Positions 1 to 8,826 of a stretch of DNA of 64,000 bases are shown piece after piece. The notes below the pieces were generated by a model that ran no database searches, was not told where the DNA came from, and was given only the letters and a program-made list of their open reading frames with translations. The DNA is from OLB6 sp964467455 (GTDB taxonomy: Bacteria; Bacteroidota; Ignavibacteria; Kapaibacteriales; Kapaibacteriaceae), in the NCBI GenBank assembly GCA_964467455.1, contig CAYXQJ010000011.1:1-64000 (forward strand). Direction: 5' to 3'. Each line of letters begins with the position of its first letter. Position 1 is the first letter of the stretch. Position numbers and translations under genes: made by a program.

Positions 1-2075
1 AGGCGGTCGCCTTCGCGGATCTTGTCGTAGTCGGCCGGGTTGACGAACGTCAGAGGCAGCATGCCTTGCTTCTTGAGGTTGGTCTCGTGGATCCGCGCAA
101 AGCTCTTCACGATGATGGCCTTACCACCCAAGAAGCGCGGTTCCATGGCCGCGTGCTCACGCGAGCTGCCTTCGCCGTAGTTCTCGTCGCCGACCACGAC
201 CCAATGCTCGCCCCTTGCCTTATAGTCGCGGGCGACCTTCGGTACTTCGTCGTACTCGCCGGTGAAGGTGTTCTTGATGCTGTTGGCCGTGTCGTTGACG
301 TAGTTGATGGCACCGATGAACATGTTGTTGGAGATGTTGTCCAAGTGACCGCGGAATCGGAGCCACGGACCGGCCATGGAGATGTGGTCCGTTGTACACT
401 TGCCCTTCACTTTGAGGAGAAGGGGCATGTTGAGGTACTCATCTTTCTTCGGTGCCGTGAAGGCCTCGAGCTTCTGCAGACGGTTGCTGGTCGTCTCGAT
501 GATCACGTTCACAGATGATCCGTCAGCAGCAGGAGCCACAAAGCCGTCATTGTCCGGTACAAAGCCACCATCCGGCAGTTCATGACCGACCGGTGCTTGC
601 AGCATCACGCCGTCGATGGGCTCGGTGATGAAGTTGTGCGTGAGCTTTCCTGCAAGTACGAAGCCAGCAACGGTCTCCGGCGAAGCAACAAAGGCATGCG
701 TTTCCTTGATGCCGTCGTTACGACCGGTGAAGTTGCGGTTGAAGGATGTGATGATGGAGTTCTTGTCGCCCGGCTGGACGTCGTGACGCTTCCACTGTCC
801 GATGCACGGACCACATGCGTTGGCGAGCACTTGTCCGCCGATGGACTCCATCTTGGCCAAGATGCCGTCGCGCTCGATCGTAGCACGCACCTGTTCCGAA
901 CCCGGCGTGATCGTGAACTCTGCCTTGGCCTTTAAGCCGTTCTTGGAAGCATAGTCGGCGATCTCGGCAACACGACTCATGTCTTCGTACGAAGAGTTCG
1001 TGCACGAGCCGATGAGGCCAACACGCAGTTCTTCGGGCCAGTTGTTCTCTTTAACGGCTTTGACGAAGTCGCTGAGTTCCATGGCACGGTCCGGCGTGAA
1101 CGGACCGTTGATGTGGGGCTCAAGCTTGTCGAGATCGATCTCGATCACTTGATCAAAGTAATTCGCCGGATTAGCGATCACGTCGTCATCGGCACGGAGG
1201 TGTTCCGCAACCGTGTTGGCCAGGTCGGCAACATCATTGCGGTCGGTCGCGCGCAGGTAGCGGGCCATCGACTCGTCATAGGGGAAGAGCGACGTTGTAG
1301 CGCCGATCTCCGCACCCATGTTGCAGATGGTGCCTTTGCCTGTTGCGGAGAACGATGCCGTTCCGTCGCCGAAGTATTCAACGATGGCGCCGGTGCCGCC
1401 CTTGACGGTCAAGATGCCGGCGACCTTCAAGATTACGTCTTTCGGACTCGTCCAGCCATTCATCTTGCCGGTGAGCTTCACGCCGATCAACTTCGGCATC
1501 TGCAGTTCCCATGGCATACCGGCCATCACGTCCACAGCATCAGCACCGCCAACACCAATGGCGATCATGCCCAAGCCGCCGGCATTCGGTGTGTGCGAGT
1601 CCGTACCGATCATCATGCCTCCCGGGAAGGCATAGTTCTCAAGCACCACTTGGTGGATGATGCCGGCACCCGGCTTCCAAAAGCCGATGCCGTATTTCTT
1701 GGAGACCGAACCCAGGAAGTCGAAGACTTCCTTGTTCTCATCCAACGATTTGGTAAGGTCTTGCACTGCGCCATGCTCTGCACGGATCAAGTGGTCGCAA
1801 TGCACCGTGCTCGGTACAGCCACCTGCGGAATACCGGCCGACATGAATTGCAACAAGGCCATCTGTGCCGTTGCATCCTGCATCGCTACGCGGTCCGGAC
1901 GGAAATCCACATAGGCCTTGCCGCGACCATACGGTGCCGACGGCATCACGTCCATGTGGCTATACAAGATCTTCTCTGCAAGTGTCAGGGGGCGACCCAC
2001 GACCTTGCGAGCCGATTCGATCTTTGACGGAAGGTTCTCATAGACCTTCTTGATCATATCGATGTTTTGTGTCAT
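1..2075 (-). CDS. acn: Aconitate hydratase, C-terminus beyond window
   Basis: Aconitase interconverts citrate and isocitrate through a 4Fe-4S cluster in the cytosolic TCA cycle. Reading the minus strand from the ATG at 2075 gives about 691 residues without a stop. Family hallmarks are visible: GTDSHTPNAGG, a cluster-ligand region SCTNSSYEDMS, then ACGPCIGQW with paired cysteines, and GSSREHAA in the C-terminal swivel domain. The order matches the mitochondrial-type enzyme (about 750 residues), so roughly the last 60 residues lie left of the window. The start follows a short G/T-rich stretch and precedes the sequence MTQNIDMIKKVYENL. The symbol acn is generic; the exact paralogue class was not tested. 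Confidence 0.95.
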   Translation of the reverse strand, partial: MTQNIDMIKKVYENLPSKIESARKVVGRPLTLAEKILYSHMDVMPSAPYGRGKAYVDFRPDRVAMQDATAQMALLQFMSAGIPQVAVPSTVHCDHLIRAEHGAVQDLTKSLDENKEVFDFLGSVSKKYGIGFWKPGAGIIHQVVLENYAFPGGMMIGTDSHTPNAGGLGMIAIGVGGADAVDVMAGMPWELQMPKLIGVKLTGKMNGWTSPKDVILKVAGILTVKGGTGAIVEYFGDGTASFSATGKGTICNMGAEIGATTSLFPYDESMARYLRATDRNDVADLANTVAEHLRADDDVIANPANYFDQVIEIDLDKLEPHINGPFTPDRAMELSDFVKAVKENNWPEELRVGLIGSCTNSSYEDMSRVAEIADYASKNGLKAKAEFTITPGSEQVRATIERDGILAKMESIGGQVLANACGPCIGQWKRHDVQPGDKNSIITSFNRNFTGRNDGIKETHAFVASPETVAGFVLAGKLTHNFITEPIDGVMLQAPVGHELPDGGFVPDNDGFVAPAADGSSVNVIIETTSNRLQKLEAFTAPKKDEYLNMPLLLKVKGKCTTDHISMAGPWLRFRGHLDNISNNMFIGAINYVNDTANSIKNTFTGEYDEVPKVARDYKARGEHWVVVGDENYGEGSSREHAAMEPRFLGGKAIIVKSFARIHETNLKKQGMLPLTFVNPADYDKIREGDR

Positions 2076-2173
2076 GATGGTTGGTGGTTGATGGTTGTTT
2101 GTTTTGCGTCCTTCGTCCGTCGTCCATTTACTCGCTACTCGCTACTTGCTACTCGCTACTCGCTACTCGCTGC
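2076..2173. repeat. Short tandem arrays after vapC
   Basis: The spacer between aconitase and vapC is almost entirely low-complexity. Near 2107-2126 there are CGTCC-type heptamers, and at 2129-2173 about six copies of the 7-bp unit TACTCGC with single-base variants. The vapC stop codon lies inside the array, so the last residues of VapC (AASSE) are encoded by repeat units. The CGTCC heptamer reappears near 25.5 kb. Confidence 0.85.
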
Positions 2174-2542
2174 TAACTCAACTCCCTCTAACCCGGCAAG
2201 GTCCATATCATGCGTGATCAGCGTTGCACCGTGCAACTGTGCCGTAGCATAGACCACGGCATCGGCGGTAGAGAGCTTCAAATTAACCGCAAGTTGGGCT
2301 GCATTGATCGCCACGGCCTCAGAAAGAGGGATCACGGTTTGTTGCTGCATTACCGCAAGGGCCTGGAGAACGTCTTGGTCATTGAAGTTCTTCAGAAGTG
2401 TGCGGACCACTTCAAAGAGGCACAGACTCGGCACGATCACCGTTGAGGTGCCAACATGGTGGGAATATGATGCGGCAGTGGTCGATCCGAGGAAGAACTC
2501 GATCCAGCACGATGTGTCTAAGATCACCACGGGCTTAGACAT
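2156..2542 (-). CDS. vapC: VapC-family PIN-domain toxin
   Basis: This 128-residue PIN-domain protein is probably the ribonuclease toxin of a type II toxin-antitoxin pair. The N-terminal ILDTSCWIEFF carries the first catalytic Asp, a glutamate follows in LFEVVRTLL, and STADAVVYATA plus ITHDMDL near the C-terminus supply the remaining acidic residues. It overlaps the upstream antitoxin gene by 8 bases, as is usual for vapBC. Its last codons are part of a heptamer repeat array. The RNA target cannot be predicted from sequence. Confidence 0.9.
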   Translation of the reverse strand: MSKPVVILDTSCWIEFFLGSTTAASYSHHVGTSTVIVPSLCLFEVVRTLLKNFNDQDVLQALAVMQQQTVIPLSEAVAINAAQLAVNLKLSTADAVVYATAQLHGATLITHDMDLAGLEGVELAASSE

Positions 2543-2759
2543 GGTCTTTCTCCCGTGTGCCGGTTTCGGCGTCGTCTGTGTTCTGCCGGCCCCTTAAAAA
2601 CCCAAACGCTTGTTCGGGTTCAATGACGGGGACGATGGCGATGGCGCCTTGCCATTCAATGAAGGTGACCTTCTGGCCCGGCTTGATGTCCATTCGCTCC
2701 CGGATCTCTTGCGGGATCACGATCTGGAATTTGGGGCTGACTGTTACGGTCGTACTCAT
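2535..2759 (-). CDS. vapB: AbrB/MazE-type antitoxin VapB
   Basis: This 74-residue protein begins with a SpoVT/AbrB swapped-hairpin DNA-binding domain (VSPKFQIVIPQEIRERMDIKPGQKV is the recognisable stretch, residues 7-31) and has a short charged tail expected to bind the toxin. It starts at an ATG at 2759 and overlaps vapC. AbrB-type antitoxins normally bind palindromes in their own promoter; an inverted repeat sits directly upstream at 2761-2805. Confidence 0.9.
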   Translation of the reverse strand: MSTTVTVSPKFQIVIPQEIRERMDIKPGQKVTFIEWQGAIAIVPVIEPEQAFGFLRGRQNTDDAETGTREKDHV

Positions 2760-2760
2760 A

Positions 2761-2805
2761 TTGTATCGAAGGCAAGTGCGTAATACGCAACGGCTATCGA
2801 TACAA
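2761..2805. promoter_or_regulatory. Candidate VapBC operator
   Basis: Nine-base arms TTGTATCGA (2761-2769) and TCGATACAA (2797-2805) are perfect inverted repeats. They flank an inner palindrome GCGTAATACGC (2778-2788). The element begins one base upstream of the vapB start codon, where an autorepressing antitoxin would bind. No protein-DNA evidence is available; the call rests on symmetry and position. Confidence 0.55.
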
Positions 2806-2846
2806 ATATCGTAAAATTTACAGGATGTACAAGTCGTTCAGCCCGA

Positions 2847-3497
2847 TCACGCAGCGCGTTGTTGGCTTTTAGAATGGTTGCGGAAGATGGCTGTGAAGAC
2901 CATCTCTTTGAATCCGGTGAGGGGGCTGGCAGAACGGGCACTTTTCATTCGCAACAGTGCACCCTCAACGGCATTTAGTAGGAAGTCACCGGTGACTTCG
3001 GCGTCGAGCGTAGGGTCGATGTCGCCATCGGCCTGGGCCTCTCGAACAATGTTGACGAAGTACAAACGCGCAGTGCGGAAGATGGCGTCGACCCGCTTTG
3101 CGAAGATCTCGCTAACGTCACCCATCTCCTGACTGAAGTTGCCGGCCAGGCAGCCCTTAGTATAGTGCCATTCGTTGGAGCAGGCCTCGATCATGTGGTC
3201 GACGAGTTTCTCAAACCGCATTCGGGCGGGAAGACCGTTCTGTCCAAGATAGGTCTCAAGCACGTTCTGCCAGATCACGCCATAGCGGTCGAGAACGGCT
3301 AGACCGAAGTCTTCCTTGCTCTTGTAGTGGTTGTAGAACGATCCTTTGGGCATGCCGGCCGCGTCGACCAGGTCCTTGATGCTCACATCATTGTACCCGC
3401 GCAGGTACATCAGCTCTAACCCCTTGTCGATCAGCGTTTCCGGTCCGACCTTCTTTTTTCTGCCTTCATGCGTGCCACCGTGTAAGATCACTGGCAA
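2847..3497 (-). CDS. TetR/AcrR family regulator
   Basis: This protein of about 216 residues has an N-terminal TetR helix-turn-helix: a helix around LIDKGLELMYLRGY, then VSIKDLVDAAGMPKGSFYNHYKSKEDF. The C-terminal ligand-binding half includes MRFEKLVDHMIEACSNEWHYTKGCLAGNFSQEM-like sequence, resembling the AcuR/TetR_C_11 group. There is no ATG near the N-terminus; the frame opens with TTG at 3497, with GTG at 3491 as alternative. Both leave the basic RKKK segment before the HTH. The next upstream gene ends at 3628, so the intervening AT-rich region likely holds its own promoter and operator. The ligand is unknown. Confidence 0.88.
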   Translation of the reverse strand: MPVILHGGTHEGRKKKVGPETLIDKGLELMYLRGYNDVSIKDLVDAAGMPKGSFYNHYKSKEDFGLAVLDRYGVIWQNVLETYLGQNGLPARMRFEKLVDHMIEACSNEWHYTKGCLAGNFSQEMGDVSEIFAKRVDAIFRTARLYFVNIVREAQADGDIDPTLDAEVTGDFLLNAVEGALLRMKSARSASPLTGFKEMVFTAIFRNHSKSQQRAA

Positions 3498-3506
3498 GTG
3501 GTTGTG

Positions 3507-3590
3507 TGATGCACATCAATCACTAGTAAAAACTACGTATGTATTCGTTCTTGATATCAGAACGAACTGCATATTACGTACGTATTACTA
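3507..3590. promoter_or_regulatory. Palindrome-rich region upstream of tetR
   Basis: This AT-rich spacer holds three symmetric elements: TGATG-CA-CATCA (3507-3518), TTCGTTCT/AGAACGAA with a 7-base loop (3544-3566), and TACGTACGTA-type self-complementary sequence near 3575-3585, with another TACGTA near 3533. TetR proteins usually bind such dyads beside their own gene. Which dyad is the operator cannot be decided by reading. Confidence 0.45.
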
Positions 3591-3627
3591 CGGATGCAAA
3601 TTAAAACCAAATGGTCGTACTAACCAG

Positions 3628-4824
3628 CTAGATTTTGGGGAGGGAGACGGTAAAGAGCGAGCCGCCGGAGGAGGGGGAGGTTAGTTCGATGGCGCCGTGG
3701 AGGGCGTCGACGTATTGTTTGACGATGCTCAGTCCAAGTCCCGTAGTGAGTTCGCCGGCAGTGGGTTTGGCGCTGTGGGTGGCGAACTTGGTGTAAAGTG
3801 ACGCACGGTCTTCGGCGGTAAAGCCGGGGCCTTGGTCGGCGACGGTGAGGCGGACGCCGCCGTCGGCGGGTTCGACGGTTACAGTGACCGTAGCGCCGGC
3901 AGGGGAGAATTTGACGGCATTCGAGATCAGATGGTCAAGGATGGTCTGCATCCCGGTGGGATCCGTGTGAGCCATGCCAAAACTTTTGCGCTCAAGTTCG
4001 ATGGTGATGTTCTTGGTGCGAGCGTGGCCTTGATGGTCCATGACGACGGTCTGGGCGACCATGCCGGGGTCAACGTGGGTGGCGAAGACCTTGATGCCTG
4101 ACTTTTCGATCGCATTCAGCAACATCAAATTTTCCAGTACGGCTTGGATGCGCGTGGCAGCATTACGAATGGTGGTGAAGTGGGCTTCGGCATCATCACC
4201 TGACAACTTGTTGCGATGTTCAATGCCGTGGACTGCGGTGCGAAGAATGTCGCGCAGCGGATGCTGCAAGTCTTCACCGGCCAACGCCAACATCTCGGCC
4301 TTCTCTTTGTTCAATTGGGTGATCTGTTTGTTTTGCTCGATCACACTTCGGTTCGACGCTTCTAACTCGGCAGTGCGTTCAGCCACCGTGCGCTCAAGCT
4401 CTTCGTTGTAGCGAGCGAGGTGTTCCAATAACCGTTTGTTCTCACCACGCAGACGGAAGGTCTCCACGGCCGCGTCGATGACCATCTTCAACTCGGATTC
4501 TTCCCACGGCTTCGTGATGTAGCGATAGACCTCGCCTTTGTTGATGGCATCAATGATCGCTTCCATATCGGCGAAGCCGGTCAACACCATACGGATGGGC
4601 TCAGGATGTTCATCACGGATCTGTTCCAGAAACTGCACACCCGTTACGCCCGGCATACGCTGGTCCGTGATGATCACTTCGATCGGATGTTCACGCAAGA
4701 CCGTAGCACCATCAGAAGCCGTGAGTGCCGTGTGCACCGTGTAGTTCCGACGGAAGGTGGCACGAAAGGCAGTGAGATTGTGCTCTTCGTCGTCTACGTA
4801 GAGGATGTGGGGGAGCTCGGTCAT
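3628..4824 (-). CDS. Response regulator with C-terminal histidine-kinase-like module
   Basis: 398 residues. Residues 5-120 are a receiver domain with acidic DDEE (11-14), phospho-acceptor Asp54 in ITDQRMPG and the conserved Lys in TKPW (about 105). A coiled coil (about 125-175) leads to a kinase module. Its ATPase part looks intact: N-box SNAVKFSP, DQGPGF and GLGLSIV. The H-box does not: the usual SHDLKNPL reads GEDLQHPL, with Glu184 where the phosphorylated His belongs. It may not autophosphorylate and could act as an ATP-binding partner of the adjacent TPR kinase. The gene lies just downstream of that kinase across a repeat spacer, so the two probably form one pathway. Confidence 0.88.
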   Translation of the reverse strand: MTELPHILYVDDEEHNLTAFRATFRRNYTVHTALTASDGATVLREHPIEVIITDQRMPGVTGVQFLEQIRDEHPEPIRMVLTGFADMEAIIDAINKGEVYRYITKPWEESELKMVIDAAVETFRLRGENKRLLEHLARYNEELERTVAERTAELEASNRSVIEQNKQITQLNKEKAEMLALAGEDLQHPLRDILRTAVHGIEHRNKLSGDDAEAHFTTIRNAATRIQAVLENLMLLNAIEKSGIKVFATHVDPGMVAQTVVMDHQGHARTKNITIELERKSFGMAHTDPTGMQTILDHLISNAVKFSPAGATVTVTVEPADGGVRLTVADQGPGFTAEDRASLYTKFATHSAKPTAGELTTGLGLSIVKQYVDALHGAIELTSPSSGGSLFTVSLPKI

Positions 4825-4879
4825 GGTTAGTGGTCTGTGGTTAGTGGTCTGTGGTTAGTGGTCTGTGGTTAGTGGTTGG
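4825..4879. repeat. 14-bp tandem array between two signalling genes
   Basis: Four copies of a 14-bp unit (GGTTAGTGGTCTGT, starting at 4825, 4839, 4853 and 4867) fill the 30-base spacer and run into the end of the upstream TPR kinase. That protein's last residues, PLTTDH, are encoded by one unit, and the reading repeats as PLTTDH-stop. The array shows how these repeats occupy gene borders in this genome. Confidence 0.9.
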
Positions 4880-7014
4880 TCGATGGGAAGGGTGATGGTG
4901 AACACCGCACCATGGTCGTTGGTGACGGTGATACGGCCGCCGTGGCGTTCAATGATACCATAGCTTATCGACAAGCCAAGGCCTGTTCCTTTGCCGACGT
5001 CCTTGGTCGTAAAGAACGGCTCGAAGATCCGACTACGTACATGGTCCGGAATACCGGGGCCGTTATCGGCGATCGTGATGCGAACATGCGTTGTGTCAAC
5101 AAGGCCGACAGTGATCTTGATCACGGGATGGTCACGATGCTCGATCTCATCTAGGGCGTTCGTGAGTAGATTCAGGAAGACCTGGTTGATCTGCCCTGCC
5201 CGACACTCAACTTCGGGAATGGGTGCGAAATCGCGAATGATCTCCACCCGCCCCCTGATCCGTGAATTGAGGAGCGTAAGCGTACTTTCGATCCCGGCGA
5301 CGATGTCGACGTTCTTGACGGCACCTTCATCGAGGCGTGAGAACACGCGCAGACTCTTGACGATCTCCGAGGTACGCCGAGCCCCCATCTCAATGCTGTC
5401 GAGCAACGATCGGATCTCTGTCCGCAATTCTTCGGCACCCGGACCTTGTCCGCCCAGGGCTTCATACTCTTGCAGGTCTCTTCGCAAGGGGCCGATGGAA
5501 CTGGCAATGAACGTAACGGGATTGTTGATCTCGTGAGCGATGCCCGCAGTCAACTGTCCCAACGAAGCCATCTTTTCACTCTCCACCAACTGCGTCTGGG
5601 CTGCTTTCAACTCCACGTTGCGAAGATGTTCGATCTCGGCAAGCTTGTGGGCTTCTTCGATGCGACGTCGTGCCTCGAGCTGCGTGATCCGACGTTGCGC
5701 TGTTTCATCACGAATACGATCACGGAAATCAAACAGCTCCTTGGTATAGCGGAGGGCTCGTTCGTAATCGTTGTGATGCTCGTAATACTTCGCCAACTGT
5801 TCAAGGAGTAGGGGGCTGGTGGAGTTCCGCTCACGTTCGATCTGATATCCGCGAAGCAGGTGTTCTTCGGCCCGTCGTGGATCGTAGAGTGGACTCTCTT
5901 CAAGATCGAAAAAGGCACCGAGGTAGGCATTGGCTTGCGACTGACCTTGAGCACTGCCATTGGTGATGGCACGGTCCAGTGCTTCATCTAACATCCGGAG
6001 TGCTTCGGAGAACTGCTTCCGCAGAATGAAGATGTTGGCGGCGTTGGCGAGTGGCAGTGATGAGAGTCGATGTCGACTCTTCAACTGGCGAAACCGTCCG
6101 TCAGCACTGAGATAGGTCTTCAGTGCAAGATCATGTTGCCCACTCTTCTCATACAACACGCCGAGAACATTCTCGGCTCGGGCAGCTTCGGCAAGGTCGG
6201 ATGCGGCAACAAACAGTTCGATGGCCTTCATGGCGTAGCGGACACCTTGCTCAATATCCATCCCTTGATCATGCATGATGGCGATGTTGAGATTGACCTC
6301 TGCCACATACCAGTCGTTGATCTCGAGTTGCTCGTAGAGATCAAGGGCCCGCAGGAGTTCGGTGAGGCCTTCCTTCGGACGTTGATCGGCCACGTAGGCG
6401 GCGCCGATCGCACTCAACGTGCGCGCCAGCTGCGAAAGCAAACCGTGATTCTCTGCCACCGCTCGTGCTTCTTCAAGCAGGGTGATCGCCGTCGTGAAGT
6501 TGTCGTGCATGCGCAGCAGCATGCCGGCAAGACGATAGACGAATGCCATAACGTACGGATCGTCAACATCGCGCACGGCGTTAAGCGCACGATCGATCAT
6601 CGCGTCAGCGGCCTCACGTCCTTCGGTTCGGTCGCGTTCGCGTGCACGCAAGATCAGGGCGATCGGGACGTAGCGCTCCAGTCCTGCATCGGCCAGGTGC
6701 TCTGCCAAGACGTCGAATGCTGTCGGCGCTGCTTGATCGTTGCTAAAGTGGATCGACACATCATGCCACAGTTGTGCCTCGATCTCGAGTTCTCTCCAAG
6801 CATGTTCACGCGCGATCGATATCGCCAACGTTGCCGGACCCGTGGCCGAAGCCGCTGCCCCCATGTGGATGCGCGCAAAAGCGAGGTCGATCAACGCGCG
6901 ACATTCGGCCCGACGGTCCTGCGAGGTCCGTGCGGCTTCTACGTCTGCTTGAAACTCCGGTTCCGTGATGCGGAACGGTGCGCTGAATAATCGATGATAC
7001 GATTCGATCTCCAT
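4855..7014 (-). CDS. TPR-repeat sensor histidine kinase
   Basis: 719 residues with no obvious membrane segment, so probably cytosolic. The first roughly 430 residues are helical TPR-like repeats (for example AENVLGVLYEKSGQHDLALKTY), followed by a coiled coil. The kinase core is complete: H-box GIAHEINNPV with His494, N-box FLNLLTNALDE (about 613), DNGPGIP, FEPFFTTK and GTGLGLSIS. TPR kinases of this layout usually sense a partner protein. The next gene downstream encodes a receiver linked to a degenerate kinase module, the likely phosphotransfer partner. The ATG at 7014 is 10 bases after the upstream uup gene. Confidence 0.92.
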   Translation of the reverse strand: MEIESYHRLFSAPFRITEPEFQADVEAARTSQDRRAECRALIDLAFARIHMGAAASATGPATLAISIAREHAWRELEIEAQLWHDVSIHFSNDQAAPTAFDVLAEHLADAGLERYVPIALILRARERDRTEGREAADAMIDRALNAVRDVDDPYVMAFVYRLAGMLLRMHDNFTTAITLLEEARAVAENHGLLSQLARTLSAIGAAYVADQRPKEGLTELLRALDLYEQLEINDWYVAEVNLNIAIMHDQGMDIEQGVRYAMKAIELFVAASDLAEAARAENVLGVLYEKSGQHDLALKTYLSADGRFRQLKSRHRLSSLPLANAANIFILRKQFSEALRMLDEALDRAITNGSAQGQSQANAYLGAFFDLEESPLYDPRRAEEHLLRGYQIERERNSTSPLLLEQLAKYYEHHNDYERALRYTKELFDFRDRIRDETAQRRITQLEARRRIEEAHKLAEIEHLRNVELKAAQTQLVESEKMASLGQLTAGIAHEINNPVTFIASSIGPLRRDLQEYEALGGQGPGAEELRTEIRSLLDSIEMGARRTSEIVKSLRVFSRLDEGAVKNVDIVAGIESTLTLLNSRIRGRVEIIRDFAPIPEVECRAGQINQVFLNLLTNALDEIEHRDHPVIKITVGLVDTTHVRITIADNGPGIPDHVRSRIFEPFFTTKDVGKGTGLGLSISYGIIERHGGRITVTNDHGAVFTITLPIDQPLTTDH

Positions 7015-7023
7015 ACCAACAAC

Positions 7024-8826
7024 TTACGAAGCCCGTTCGGACAGTTCCAGCCATCGAAGGGTAGCAATGTCGATCTCTTCGGCGATCCGAGCGTGATCGT
7101 CAGCCCACTGCTGATGTTCTTGATATGATCCTTCACCGGATCCGAGTTGTTTCTCGACCGATGCAAGTTGGTGTTCCAACTCGGCGATCCTTCGTTCGAG
7201 ATCTTCAAACTCTCGCTGTTCCTTATACGAAAGTTTCTTCGGTGCCTCGGTCTTGGTCTTGAGGGCAGTGCTCGCCCCCTTCGATTCAGAGGGCTTGTCG
7301 TCGGAAGCGCGTTCTTTACGCTCAAGATAGGCCGAGTAGTTGCCGGGATATTCCTTGATCACGCCGTTGCCTTCGAACGACCAGATCGTGTCGATGGTCT
7401 TGTCCAAGAAGGCACGGTCGTGCGAGACGATCACCAGCACGCCCTTGAAGTACTGCAGGTATTCTTCCAACGCCGTGAGCGTGACGATGTCGAAGTCGTT
7501 GGTGGGCTCGTCAAGAAAAAGAACGTTCGGATTGGCCATCAAGACGCGGAGGAGGGACAGGCGACGTCGTTCACCACCCGACAGCGTATGCACAAAGGCA
7601 TGTTGTTGCTTCGAGCTGAAGCCGAAGCGCTCGCACAATTCACGGGCACTGATGTAGCGTTCGCGACCAATGCCGACGTCGATGTACTCTGCGATGTCGC
7701 GTACGTTCGCCACCACGGCCTCCTGCTCCTTGAGGTCCTTCACTTCCTGTGCGAAGAAACCCAAGGTGACCGTTTCGCCAATATCTACATAGCCGTTGGT
7801 AGGGGGCAGGTGGCCCGCCAAGACCGACAGCAGTGTGGATTTGCCGATACCGTTGGGACCAATGATGCCGATACGATGTCCGGGCGCAGCGCGCCACGTA
7901 TGGTCTTTGACCAAGACGGTGCCGGTAGGCGAGGTGATGGTGATGTTGACGGCGTCGATGATCTTGCCGCCAAGGAGACGGTGGCCGAGTTCGATGTCGA
8001 TGTCGCGCAGCTCTGCGCGATCAGATGGTCCGGTGAGTTCTTCCTTGAGCTTCTCTGCCCAGTCGATCCGACTCTTCTGTTTGGTGCGTCGGGCCTTGGC
8101 ACCCTTCTGCAGCCATGCGAGCTCCGTACGCAGCTTGTTGCGCTGATGTGAGGCCGTGGCATCTTGAACATCAAGCATCGACTCTTTGCGTTCGAGGTAG
8201 CGTTCATAGCCCCCTTCGAACGAATACAGACGATGTTGGTCGAGTTCAACGATGCGGTTGCAGACGGCATCAAGGAAATAGCGGTCGTGCGTGACAAGCA
8301 GCAAGGCATTGGATGACGACGAGAGTTCATCTTGCAGCCACTGCACGGAGTCGGCATCCAGATGGTTTGTCGGCTCGTCAAGGATGAGCAGGTCGGGCTC
8401 CGACATCAAGGCGCGGGCGATCGCCACCCGTTTGCGTTGACCGCCGGACATGACGTGGACGTTGCGCTCTGCATCATGGATGCCGAGTTTGCCGAGGAAA
8501 CGGCGCGCGCGGATCTCGATCTCCCAATCTTCGAGGTGGCCATGACGATGGTCGTAGGCCGACGTGACGGCGTGGAGTGCCGTGTCGTCGACATCGAACT
8601 GAGGGAGTTGGTCGAGGTATTCGAAGCGAGCTTCGCGGTTGCGCGCAACGATGCCTTCGTCGGGCTCGACGAGTCCGGCGATGATCTTTAGTAATGAGGA
8701 CTTTCCGGCACCGTTCCGACCGATGATCCCCACCTTTTCTCCCGCCTGCATACCGAAGGCGATGGAGTCGAACAGGGTCTTTTCAAAGTAGATCTTCGAA
8801 AGGTCGGAAGCGGAGAACAGCGTCAT
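7024..8826 (-). CDS. uup: ABC-F ATPase, Uup type
   Basis: 600 residues, a soluble ABC-F protein with two ATPase cassettes and no membrane domain. Walker A motifs are GRNGAGKSS (36-44) and GPNGIGKST, signatures MSGGQRKR and LSGGERRR, Walker B LLILDEPTNHLD and VLFLDEPTNDFD. A charged C-terminal region ending in a coiled coil (about 500-585) is typical of Uup. ABC-F proteins act on ribosomes or nucleic-acid structures; Uup is linked to genome stability and ribosome function. Its start overlaps the stop of the upstream desaturase gene by 4 bases, implying translational coupling. Other ABC-F subfamilies are possible but less likely. Confidence 0.9.
   Translation of the reverse strand: MTLFSASDLSKIYFEKTLFDSIAFGMQAGEKVGIIGRNGAGKSSLLKIIAGLVEPDEGIVARNREARFEYLDQLPQFDVDDTALHAVTSAYDHRHGHLEDWEIEIRARRFLGKLGIHDAERNVHVMSGGQRKRVAIARALMSEPDLLILDEPTNHLDADSVQWLQDELSSSSNALLLVTHDRYFLDAVCNRIVELDQHRLYSFEGGYERYLERKESMLDVQDATASHQRNKLRTELAWLQKGAKARRTKQKSRIDWAEKLKEELTGPSDRAELRDIDIELGHRLLGGKIIDAVNITITSPTGTVLVKDHTWRAAPGHRIGIIGPNGIGKSTLLSVLAGHLPPTNGYVDIGETVTLGFFAQEVKDLKEQEAVVANVRDIAEYIDVGIGRERYISARELCERFGFSSKQQHAFVHTLSGGERRRLSLLRVLMANPNVLFLDEPTNDFDIVTLTALEEYLQYFKGVLVIVSHDRAFLDKTIDTIWSFEGNGVIKEYPGNYSAYLERKERASDDKPSESKGASTALKTKTEAPKKLSYKEQREFEDLERRIAELEHQLASVEKQLGSGEGSYQEHQQWADDHARIAEEIDIATLRWLELSERAS

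Noticed and set aside
1113..2027. 304-codon plus-strand reading frame over the aconitase gene
   Set aside because: It is antisense to clearly conserved aconitase motifs and shows no family pattern of its own.
6070..6990. 306-codon plus-strand reading frame over the TPR kinase
   Set aside because: Antisense shadow of a conserved kinase; its residue composition is unlike a protein with any known motif.
7147..8151. 334-codon plus-strand reading frame over uup
   Set aside because: Antisense to conserved ABC-F cassettes; no independent support.
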